From the NCBI GenBank assembly GCA_947086895.1, contig CAMUAR010000008.1, positions 1-64,000 on the forward strand: 64,000 bases of DNA, written 5' to 3'. Each line of letters begins with the position of its first letter. The first letter of the stretch is position 1. The translations under genes and the position numbers were made by a program. Below are positions 7,409-14,525 of this stretch, one piece after another. The notes under the pieces are model-generated. The model did no database searches, was not told the origin of the DNA, and saw nothing but the letters and a program-made list of their open reading frames with translations. Source of the stretch: an uncultured Lachnospiraceae bacterium. GTDB taxonomy: Bacteria; Bacillota; Clostridia; Lachnospirales; Lachnospiraceae.

Positions 7409-8865
7409 TTCATTTTAATGTATTGACAGAACCATGGATTCCAGTAGTTGATTTCGATGGAAACCAAAAAGAACTTGGCATATTGGATACGCTAAAACAA
7501 GCGCACGAGATAAAAGAAATATCAGATACGGTAATTACAAATGAATATGGTATATTTCGGTTTTTATGTACTTTTTTGATGGATGCTTATCAACCGAAAG
7601 ACAGCGATGATCTAATGAATTTATATGATGCTGGAAGCTTTGATATGCGAAAAATTCAAAATTATATAGAGCAGTGTAAAAAAGAAGGAGTTTCTTTTGA
7701 TTTATTTGACCGGGAAAGCCCTTTTTTGCAGGCAAAATATAAGGAAGAATTTGATAAAAAATTAACGTCAGTAGCAAGTTTAAATATTGCAGTTCCAAGT
7801 GGAAATAATCACATTCATTTTGATCATCGCTTAGAAAATCAGCAAAGCATGACTTACGCAGAAGCAGCCAGAAGTTTGTGCGCAGTTAATTTATTTTGTA
7901 CTGCGGCTGCGCAGGGATATCCGTCAACCATCAATGGCGCGCCGCCAATCTATTTTATACTTGAAGATAAAAATTTATTTGGAAGTCTAGCAGGTTCTAT
8001 GGTTTCCAAACGTGAAACAGAAAATTTTTCGTATAATGATCCGCCGGTTTTTTGGAGAAGCAAACAGGAAGTAGTACCAAAAACTCAGGAAGCTTCCACT
8101 TCTGTTTTGTATGGAATGAGTTATCCATGCAGAAGAGTTTTATTAAATGCGGAAAAAGATGGAACAGTAAAGAGTGTATATTATTGCCAAGGAAAAAATT
8201 TTATAGCTTACGATAGTTGGAATGATCCGCATGTATCTTATTCAAGATCAGAAAAAGGAAGAAGTACATTAAAATCTAGTATGGTAAAAGAGCCATGGAG
8301 AAATATAACAACAATTATTACAAGTGAAAGTACAGCGCCTATATTTGTACAAAGAGCAATCAGAGAAAAATTGTTTTCGCAGGTTGTTGTAAAAGCATAT
8401 TGTGTCGCCACAGAAAAAGCAAGTTATTTTGATATGCATAAAAGCACCTTAAAAATGCCATGTTCGATCGCTGAAAATGAGACGAAACGAAACCGTATAC
8501 AGGAAATTATTGAAGAAGTAGAATACATGGCAGGGGAACTTGGAAAACGCTTGGAACAATGTTATGGGTTAAAAGGAAAAAAGGGAAGTATTCATAGAGA
8601 TATTCAGGGAGTAAAAACAGAATTTATGCATCAGTGTAAAAATTATGTTCTTCAAGATGTAATTGCTACAATGGATAAAGCACTAGATCATGAAGCGGCG
8701 ATATGTAAAGAAAAACATTTGAAAGAACTTAAGAAAAAATGTATTCAAAGTTATGATAATGCTACAGAAAAATTTTTAATTACTGGCAGGCAGCTTATGG
8801 ATAATCAAAAGATCAGAACATCTTTTATTTATTCTTTGTATGCTGATCGAAAGGAGGAAAAATAA
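7405..8865 (+). CDS. casA: Cascade large subunit Cse1/CasA
   Basis: At 486 aa this is the type I-E large subunit (Cas8e), which recognises the PAM and opens the target duplex. The N-terminal block FNVLTEPWIPVVDFDG and ELGILDTLKQAHEI are family hallmarks, and the segment with GYPSTINGAPPIYF in the middle is also typical. The C-terminal part (about 330-486) is the helical bundle that contacts the Cse2 dimer. It is translationally coupled to cas3 by an ATGA overlap and to casB by TAATG. Because PAM reading lies here, the AAG preference assumed for the pseudospacer target is a property this subunit would set. Confidence 0.95.
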   Translation: MIHFNVLTEPWIPVVDFDGNQKELGILDTLKQAHEIKEISDTVITNEYGIFRFLCTFLMDAYQPKDSDDLMNLYDAGSFDMRKIQNYIEQCKKEGVSFDLFDRESPFLQAKYKEEFDKKLTSVASLNIAVPSGNNHIHFDHRLENQQSMTYAEAARSLCAVNLFCTAAAQGYPSTINGAPPIYFILEDKNLFGSLAGSMVSKRETENFSYNDPPVFWRSKQEVVPKTQEASTSVLYGMSYPCRRVLLNAEKDGTVKSVYYCQGKNFIAYDSWNDPHVSYSRSEKGRSTLKSSMVKEPWRNITTIITSESTAPIFVQRAIREKLFSQVVVKAYCVATEKASYFDMHKSTLKMPCSIAENETKRNRIQEIIEEVEYMAGELGKRLEQCYGLKGKKGSIHRDIQGVKTEFMHQCKNYVLQDVIATMDKALDHEAAICKEKHLKELKKKCIQSYDNATEKFLITGRQLMDNQKIRTSFIYSLYADRKEEK

Positions 8866-9395
8866 TGGAACAGCTGGAGGAACAAATAACGTTATTTATC
8901 CAGCACATTGATGAATTGTCCCAAGCAGATCGAGTTGTATTAAAGAGAAACTGCGGAATACTTTTAAAAGATGCAGATGCAAAAGCAATTATGATATTTT
9001 ATAGGGAATTAAATAAAGTACATATTTCAAACAAAAGGGAAGAAAGATTATTTCCAATTGCCTGTATGCGTTGTATGTGGGATAAAAATGAAATAAAGGG
9101 CGGAGTAATTTCGCTTCCGCAAGCATTGAGGCAGTGCATCAGAGATCAAAAAAAAGGATCGGGAATTGAAAAGAGGCTGGTTAAATTATTAGATCAGGAA
9201 TGGGATCAGGATGGTCTTTTATGCTTGAATATTTGGAGAATGGTAAGCTGGATAAAAAAAGAGCGCTTTTTAATTGATATGGTGTCTTTGGGGCAGGATT
9301 TTTATAATTGGAATACAGAAAATAAATGTGTACAAAAAGATTGGCTTAAGATATGCTATGGCACGCAAAAGGAGGAAAAAGAAAATGTTGATTGA
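8865..9395 (+). CDS. casB: Cascade small subunit Cse2/CasB
   Basis: This 176-aa helical protein matches the type I-E small subunit in size, position and the motifs VVLKRNCG and RLFPIACMRCMW. Two copies normally line the inner face of Cascade and stabilise the displaced strand. The ATG shares one base with the casA stop (TAATG) and is preceded by AAGGAGG at 8851-8857. Its last eleven bases overlap the cas7 start. Identification rests partly on operon position, since Cse2 is poorly conserved. Confidence 0.9.
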   Translation: MEQLEEQITLFIQHIDELSQADRVVLKRNCGILLKDADAKAIMIFYRELNKVHISNKREERLFPIACMRCMWDKNEIKGGVISLPQALRQCIRDQKKGSGIEKRLVKLLDQEWDQDGLLCLNIWRMVSWIKKERFLIDMVSLGQDFYNWNTENKCVQKDWLKICYGTQKEEKENVD

Positions 9396-10527
9396 AATTC
9401 ATATGTTGAAAAATTATCCGCCGACCAATTTAAACAGGGATGATTTGGGAACACCGAAAACCTGTGTTTTTGGAGGGACAAACCGCAGCCGGATTTCCAG
9501 CCAGTGTCTAAAGCGCAGCTGGAGGAAAAGTAAGATATTTGGAGATATCGTTGGAGAGAGCAATCTTGGAATTCGGACAAGGAAGCTGCCAGGGCTTATT
9601 AGGGAAAATCTGATAGCACAGGGAATTTCAGAGGAGTGTGCAAATGAAATTTTACCAAAATTGTCCGGGCTTGGAAACCGTGATGGAAAAGAATTTAAGG
9701 ATAACACAAAAACTGCACAAATAATGATGTATTCGAGAGAGGATATTGAGGATATTACAAAAGTTGTTAAAGAGCAGATTGAGAAATGTGAAAATGTAAA
9801 AGATATAAAGAAGATAACCGTAAAGACTATAGAAGAACAGATGCAAAAAGCGGATATACGTCCAATTTCTTTGGATATTGCATTGTTTGGACGAATGGTT
9901 ACTTCGGATGCTTTTCGGGATGTGGAAGCTTCTGTGCAGGTTGCTCATGCGCTATCAACAAACCGCGTTATTATGGAATCCGATTATTTTACTGCTGTAG
10001 ATGATTTGATTTTTGGAAAAAGTCAAGAAGATTCTGGTGCAGGTATGATAGACAGTACAGAATTTAATTCATCTTGTTATTATATTTATGCTGCGATTGA
10101 TACTGATATCCTTGCGGAAAATTTAAAAGGGATTGAGGAAGCGGAGAGTCTAGGGAAAAAAGCAGTAGAAGGTATAATAAAAACAATGGCATTTTCTAAC
10201 CCAAGCGGAAAACAAAATGGTTTTGCAGGACATATTGTTCCATCATTTGCGATTATTGAGTGCAAGGAAAAAAAGATTCCGGTAAGTTATACAAATGCTT
10301 TTGCAGAAGCTGTTTATCCGAGCAAAGAAGGCGATCTTATTTTAAAAAGTATACAGCGTCTGGTAAAAGAGCAGAAGGATATTCAAAAAGAGTTTTCTGT
10401 TCCAATAAAAGAGTCATTTTTATTTTGTTCATCAAAGTATTCACAAAATTTGGATTTACAAAGTGGAGTTACAGTCTGCGAAAATTATGAATATATGATT
10501 CAAAAAGTAGTAGCATTATTGGCATAG
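9385..10527 (+). CDS. casC: Cascade backbone subunit Cas7e/CasC
   Basis: The product, 380 aa, is the repeated backbone protein that holds the crRNA in six-base steps. The strongly conserved N-terminus is present: IHMLKNYPPTNLNRDDLG, TCVFGGTNRSRISSQCLKR. The central segment DIALFGRM and AFRDVEASVQVAHALSTN, plus the later NPSGKQNGFAGH, are also Cas7e signatures. I chose ATG 9385, preceded by AAGGAGG; the open frame extends 37 codons upstream but that part lies inside casB and is not family sequence. Confidence 0.95.
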   Translation: MLIEIHMLKNYPPTNLNRDDLGTPKTCVFGGTNRSRISSQCLKRSWRKSKIFGDIVGESNLGIRTRKLPGLIRENLIAQGISEECANEILPKLSGLGNRDGKEFKDNTKTAQIMMYSREDIEDITKVVKEQIEKCENVKDIKKITVKTIEEQMQKADIRPISLDIALFGRMVTSDAFRDVEASVQVAHALSTNRVIMESDYFTAVDDLIFGKSQEDSGAGMIDSTEFNSSCYYIYAAIDTDILAENLKGIEEAESLGKKAVEGIIKTMAFSNPSGKQNGFAGHIVPSFAIIECKEKKIPVSYTNAFAEAVYPSKEGDLILKSIQRLVKEQKDIQKEFSVPIKESFLFCSSKYSQNLDLQSGVTVCENYEYMIQKVVALLA

Positions 10528-10537
10528 AGGTGATGAT

Positions 10538-11206
10538 ATGAAAGATTCTTGCATCATTCTTTTGCGCTTGGAAGGAGCATTACAAAGCTGGGGAGAACAT
10601 TCGAAATTTGATTACCGTGATAGCGCAGAAATGCCGTCAAAATCGGGTATTGTTGGAATGATTGGCTGTGCGATGGGACTGAAGCGTGGTTCCATTAGAT
10701 TAGAAGAAATATCAAAAAATATTCAAATCGCAGTAAGGTGTGACAGAAAAGGAAAACTGTATGTCGATTATCACACAGTAACAGCAGAAAAAACGATTTT
10801 AAATGCTCAGGGAAAACCGCGTTGTAAAACGATTGTTACATATCGAACCTATTTGCAGGACGCTTCCTATTTGGTCGCAATTAAGACAAGTCAGGAACTG
10901 GCTTTAGAAATTGATTATGCATTTAAAAATCCTTATTGGTCGGTTTATTTAGGGCGTAAAAGCTGTGTGCCAAGCGCTCCAGTATATGCAGGAATTGCGG
11001 CACAGTATCATACGTTAGAAGAAGCTATGAATCAACATCCACTTACGAAACGTCCATCAGAGCCAGATAAAATATTTTATGAAATTGAAAGTATTGATGG
11101 TAGTGGATATGAGAGAATGGATGAATTGCAGAATGCCAGTCAACATTATTATACATCAAGAAAAGTAATGCTTGTGCGAAAGGAGGAAAAAAGTGTTTCT
11201 AAGTAA
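10538..11206 (+). CDS. casD: Cascade subunit Cas5e/CasD
   Basis: The 222-aa product is the Cas5e subunit that caps the crRNA 5' handle. The first strand ILLRLEGALQSWGEHSKFDYR and the following PSKSGIVGMIGCAMGL are diagnostic. GAGGTGA before the ATG is the binding site. It lies ten bases after casC and overlaps the cas6e start by 14 bases. The 5' handle it binds, AUGAACC, is preserved both in the array and in the degenerate upstream repeat. Confidence 0.95.
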   Translation: MKDSCIILLRLEGALQSWGEHSKFDYRDSAEMPSKSGIVGMIGCAMGLKRGSIRLEEISKNIQIAVRCDRKGKLYVDYHTVTAEKTILNAQGKPRCKTIVTYRTYLQDASYLVAIKTSQELALEIDYAFKNPYWSVYLGRKSCVPSAPVYAGIAAQYHTLEEAMNQHPLTKRPSEPDKIFYEIESIDGSGYERMDELQNASQHYYTSRKVMLVRKEEKSVSK

Positions 11207-11792
11207 GTTTATAATTGATAGACATAATCCTTCTGCAAGACAAGCTTTAATTAATGTACAGGATTTTCATAGAAATTTAATGAAACGATTTCAAAGTTCC
11301 AGACAGGACGCGGGGGTATTATATCGTCTTGATTTATCAAAAAAAGATCCTATCGTGTATGTTTTGTCAAAAATTGAACCGCAAAATACAGGACAGAAAG
11401 ATATGCACCTGAAAAAAAGCAGACAGATGGATCAAATAATTCTTTCCATGATTAACGGAAAACGATTTGGTTTTGATATTCTTGTAATTCCCTCCAAAAA
11501 GGTAGCAGCGGAAGGAAAGAAAAACAGCAGGCGTATTACATTAACCACAGAATTAGAACGGCTAAAATGGTTTCAAAAAAAGGCACTCCAATATGGATTT
11601 CAAGTTTTATCAATTCAGGAACTGAATGAGGTAAATACTTATGGCAGACATGGAAATAATTCAATGCTACTGAAGGGATACCATTATCAGGGGCAGTTAT
11701 TGATTGAGGATGAAGAAAAATTTCGGCTGGCGTATTGTGAAGGAATTGGACCAGATAAAGCATATGGCTTTGGTATGTTATTGCTTTTATAA
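11193..11792 (+). CDS. casE: crRNA-processing endoribonuclease Cas6e/CasE
   Basis: This 199-aa RAMP protein cuts each repeat at the base of its hairpin. The N-terminal DFHRNLMKRF carries the conserved histidine, and the C-terminal GIGPDKAYGFGMLLL is the glycine-rich loop typical of Cas6e. I take the GTG at 11193 as start, since AAAGGAGG (11179-11186) lies six bases before it; the upstream frame offers only TTG at 11172 without a site. It should process the array repeats, and probably the degenerate repeats at 3954-4044, whose stems are kept or rebuilt. Confidence 0.93.
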   Translation: MFLSKFIIDRHNPSARQALINVQDFHRNLMKRFQSSRQDAGVLYRLDLSKKDPIVYVLSKIEPQNTGQKDMHLKKSRQMDQIILSMINGKRFGFDILVIPSKKVAAEGKKNSRRITLTTELERLKWFQKKALQYGFQVLSIQELNEVNTYGRHGNNSMLLKGYHYQGQLLIEDEEKFRLAYCEGIGPDKAYGFGMLLLL

Positions 11793-11813
11793 GTATGGGG
11801 GAGGGTAAGCTGG

Positions 11814-12734
11814 TTGAAACGGGATTTAAAAGAACTGCCCAAATTGCGAGATAGTATTAGTTACATATATATGGAACATGCAAGGATTGATCAGGATGCG
11901 GCTGCTATTATGTTTGAAGTTGAAGACGGAAAGATTCCAGTTCCGGTAGCTTCGCTGACTTGTCTTATGCTGGGACCTGGAACGACAATTACGCATGCCG
12001 CAGTTAAGACAGTTACAGAAAATGGTTGTTTAATTGTATGGTGTGGTGAGAATGCAACACGTTTTTATGCAAGCGGTATGGGTGAAACAAGGAGTGCAAG
12101 AAATACTTTGTTGCAAGCAGAACTATGTATGAATCAAGAAAAGCATTTGGCAGTGGTGCGAAAAATGTATGAAATACGTTTTCCTAAAATGCCAACAAAA
12201 GGATTAAGTTTGGAACAAATACGTGGTTTAGAGGGAATTCGGGTGCGGCAAGCATACCAATTAGCAGCGAAACAGTTTGGAGTGAAATGGAAGGGCAGAG
12301 ATTATAAACAAAAAGAATGGGATCAATCAGATCCCATCAATCGGGCATTATCAGAAGCAAATGCAATTTTATATAGTTTGTGTCAAGCAGCAATTATTTC
12401 ATTAGGATATTCAACGGCATTAGGATTTATTCATACAGGAAAAGCTTTGTCCTTTGTATATGATATAGGTGATTTATATAAGGCAGAAACGACAATTCCA
12501 GCTGCTTTTGAAGCGATAGGAAAAGGAGAAGGAGATCTGTCAAAAAATGTACGTATTAACTGCCGAAGATATTTTGCATCTACTGGAATTTTAAAAAGAA
12601 TTGCAAAAGACTTAGAAACAATTTTTTCAATTGACGATACCGAAATAGATCATTCAAAAATTATTGGAGATATTTGGAATGAAGATGGAAGCACAACAGA
12701 AGGCGGAATTAATTATGGTGGAGGAGTTGAATAG
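11814..12734 (+). CDS. cas1: CRISPR adaptation integrase Cas1e
   Basis: The 306-aa protein integrates new spacers together with Cas2. The metal ligands fit the family: E140 in RGLEGIRVR, H207 in GFIHTG and D217/D220 in YDIGDLYK. The start is TTG at 11814 behind GGGGGAGGG. It ends with TAG at 12732-12734, which overlaps the likely ATA start of cas2 by four bases. If the base at 12733 were G, cas1 would run one codon further (TGG) and stop at TAA 12735-12737, while cas2 would gain an ATG. Confidence 0.95.
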   Translation: MKRDLKELPKLRDSISYIYMEHARIDQDAAAIMFEVEDGKIPVPVASLTCLMLGPGTTITHAAVKTVTENGCLIVWCGENATRFYASGMGETRSARNTLLQAELCMNQEKHLAVVRKMYEIRFPKMPTKGLSLEQIRGLEGIRVRQAYQLAAKQFGVKWKGRDYKQKEWDQSDPINRALSEANAILYSLCQAAIISLGYSTALGFIHTGKALSFVYDIGDLYKAETTIPAAFEAIGKGEGDLSKNVRINCRRYFASTGILKRIAKDLETIFSIDDTEIDHSKIIGDIWNEDGSTTEGGINYGGGVE

Positions 12735-13009
12735 TAATCGTTACATATATTGTAGAATCAGCACCAGATAGTTTATACGGGGAGCTGACAAGATGGCTTC
12801 TTGAACCAAAGCACGGAGTTTTTGTAGGAAATGTAAATGCAATGGTCAGGGATAAATTATGGGATAAAATCAAAAATGCAGGATCAGATATCAAAGCAAT
12901 TATGATATTTAGTGCAGATACGGAACAAGGATATTCTTTAAAGATGATTGGAGACCCTAAAAGAGTAGTAATTGACATAGAGGGAGTTGAACTGATCAAA
13001 ATACAGTAA
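12731..13009 (+). CDS. cas2: CRISPR adaptation protein Cas2e with apparent ATA start
   Basis: An in-frame stretch of 92 codons encodes a clear Cas2e: ...VESAPDSLYGELTRWLL, EPKHGVFVGNVNAMVRDKLW, DTEQGYSLKMIGDPKRVVID. A TGA at 12728-12730 closes the frame upstream, and the first codons are ATA GTA ATC GTT ACA. The first in-frame ATG lies far inside, at about codon 38. GGAGG at 12720-12724 is six bases before the ATA, the ideal spacing, so ATA is the probable initiator, giving the expected M-(V/I)-x-V-T start of the family. Alternatively a G-to-A change (or a base-call error) destroyed an ATG at 12731. Standard gene finders would miss or truncate this gene. Confidence 0.85.
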   Translation: MVIVTYIVESAPDSLYGELTRWLLEPKHGVFVGNVNAMVRDKLWDKIKNAGSDIKAIMIFSADTEQGYSLKMIGDPKRVVIDIEGVELIKIQ

Positions 13010-13028
13010 AATCAACGTTTTTTTTAGT

Positions 13029-13305
13029 GTATACCCCACATGCGTGGGGATGAACCGAATTTAAAATTAGGGTTGATTATTGCGGCGGGAGGTATACCCC
13101 ACATGCGTGGGGATGAACCGTTACTGCTGACGGGCTTTCGAGCGAGGTATCACGTATACCCCACATGCGTGGGGATGAACCGCAAAAGCGCAGCAAATGG
13201 GTGCAACAACATCATGTATACCCCACATGCGTGGGGATGAACCAGTAAGGGAGCGTTTAGACATTCAGAGCGTGGACGTATACCCCACATACATAAAAAT
13301 GAATG
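13029..13305 (+). CRISPR. type I-E CRISPR array, five repeats and four spacers
   Basis: Repeats start at 13029, 13092, 13154, 13216 and 13278. The first four are identical over 28 bases, with a CCCCAC-ATGC-GTGGGG hairpin and the handle ATGAACC. The fifth (13278-13305) is degenerate: its right stem arm is ACATAAAAATGA, so it cannot fold, marking the trailer end. Spacers are 35, 34, 34 and 34 bases, a period of 62-63, slightly longer than the usual 61. Three of the four spacers begin with G, consistent with a 29-base repeat whose last base comes from an AAG PAM. Only 19 bases separate the cas2 stop from the first repeat, so no separate leader is visible. Confidence 0.97.
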
Positions 13306-13548
13306 ATATAATATGTTATAGATTATAAGTATGTTTGGCAGTATATATTAGTAAAATATTGCATATTAAATAATTTACTGATCTGAAATATTATTCTAAT
13401 CAAGAGTTTAGAGGACTGAGAAAGGAAATAAATTAAGGCATTTAGATATCTAAAACTTTTAAAACTAAAATAATCTCACAAATGAATTTTCTAAGTTATT
13501 TATATTTTCTAACTTTTTAACAAAAAAATTGATTTATCTTTTTTGCTA
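13306..13548. other. AT-rich stretch after the array
   Basis: About 240 bases of AT-rich DNA separate the degenerate last repeat from the promoter of the next gene. I find no further repeats, no ORF with a binding site and no clear terminator hairpin here. Confidence 0.5.
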
Positions 13549-13597
13549 TTGATTATATAAAGATTTTTTTGTATAATTGGGGATGTATATATCCCTA
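13549..13597 (+). promoter_or_regulatory. promoter with overlapping 19-bp operator
   Basis: TTGATT (13549-13554) and TATAAT (13572-13577) are spaced by 17 bases. Directly behind the -10 lies GGGGATGTATATATCCCTA (13579-13597), a near-palindrome across the expected start point, the classic place for a repressor. The same operator with one base changed occurs inverted at 14248-14266 upstream of the XRE gene. Confidence 0.75.
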
Positions 13598-13614
13598 AAG
13601 GAGAAAATAAAAGT

Positions 13615-13920
13615 ATGAATTATGAAGAAGCAGCAAAAGATTTGGAAAAAGATTTTTTGATTAGAACTATGAGAGCATTATGCCATATATATGAAAATTT
13701 AAGGCAAAAAAACTTTTTAAAATGGATTGATGAATATCCTGAATATTGGCTCGCTCTCTGCAAGATGGATAGAGATAAAATTACACCTGAATTTGCGGAA
13801 ACGGTCATGGAAACGTTGATTCACAGTAATATTGTTGAATTGCAAATGGTCTGGTTACTCAAATGTGATCAAAATTTGGATATATTTGGGGAGTCTGTTA
13901 TAAATCACAGAGAAATTTGA
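13615..13920 (+). CDS. small protein of unknown function next to the CRISPR array
   Basis: The gene encodes 101 aa, acidic and mostly helical, without signal peptide or membrane segment and without a domain I recognise. AAAGGAG (13597-13603) precedes the ATG. Its promoter carries an operator that is nearly identical to the one upstream of the convergent XRE regulator, so the two genes probably share control. The layout resembles a small toxin-antitoxin-like or regulator-target pair. An anti-CRISPR with an Aca-like regulator is conceivable from its place beside the cas locus, but nothing in the sequence proves it. Confidence 0.65.
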   Translation: MNYEEAAKDLEKDFLIRTMRALCHIYENLRQKNFLKWIDEYPEYWLALCKMDRDKITPEFAETVMETLIHSNIVELQMVWLLKCDQNLDIFGESVINHREI

Positions 13921-13929
13921 ATTATGCGG

Positions 13930-14184
13930 CTATGATTCAATATAATCTCTAGTTAAATCTTTAAAAAATTCGTCATAACTGACATTAAAAATATGCTGCA
14001 TAGCCATAAGTTCACAGATGCGAATATTGTAACGATTTTGTTCCATTTTCTTATAAATATCACAAGAAATTGAAATTCCAAGCAATTGAAGTTCACGAGT
14101 AAATTGAGATTGGCTCAAACCATGTTGTATACGCAGACGTTTTAAATTTTGTCCAATTCCAATTTTATCTTGCTTTAATTTCAT
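13930..14184 (-). CDS. XRE-family DNA-binding regulator
   Basis: This 84-aa protein is one helix-turn-helix domain of the Cro/CI type: IGQNLKRLRIQHGLSQSQFTRELQLLGI, then a recognition-helix region YKKMEQNRYNIRI and ELMAMQHIFNVSYDEFF. AGAAAGGAG lies before the ATG. Two inverted copies of a TAATTAGGGATAG half-site and a full operator lie in its upstream region, so it most likely represses itself and the convergent 101-aa gene. The two genes end nine bases apart. Confidence 0.85.
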   Translation of the reverse strand: MKLKQDKIGIGQNLKRLRIQHGLSQSQFTRELQLLGISISCDIYKKMEQNRYNIRICELMAMQHIFNVSYDEFFKDLTRDYIES

Positions 14185-14212
14185 TATAAAAACTCCTTTC
14201 TAAGAGACCGCT

Positions 14213-14266
14213 CTATCCCTAATTATAAAAAATATTTAGCATTTAATTAGGGATAGATACATCCCC
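14213..14266 (-). promoter_or_regulatory. XRE regulator promoter and operators
   Basis: The full operator TAGGGATAGATACATCCCC is at 14248-14266; its reverse complement differs by one base from the operator at 13579. A 13-bp inverted repeat, CTATCCCTAATTA (14213-14225) with TAATTAGGGATAG (14244-14256), brackets the probable TATAAT -10 of the minus-strand promoter. This arrangement fits autorepression. From 14267 to 14525 I see only AT-rich DNA and no further gene. Confidence 0.65.
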
Positions 14267-14525
14267 TTTAAATAAGGAAATAAGATAAAGCAGTTTATGC
14301 AGATAAACCAGACAATCAAAAACGTAAAATGTTTAGCCTTGCTTTTTTTTTCCTTCTTCATTATAATATCAGTGAATCTCAATGCTTTATTTTTTATTTT
14401 ATGGGAAAGTTTATGCTGTAAAATAAAATCCTTCCGGGAAGATGCGCATTCCGTGCTAAGAAGGAAAATCATTGTTGGCGCACCGCCGCGCTTTTGTATG
14501 CGGTATGCAGGAAAGGGTTATTGTT

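Noticed and set aside
13040..13240. 66-codon ORF with repeated HMRGDEP-type segments
   Set aside because: It is only the translation of the CRISPR repeats and spacers.
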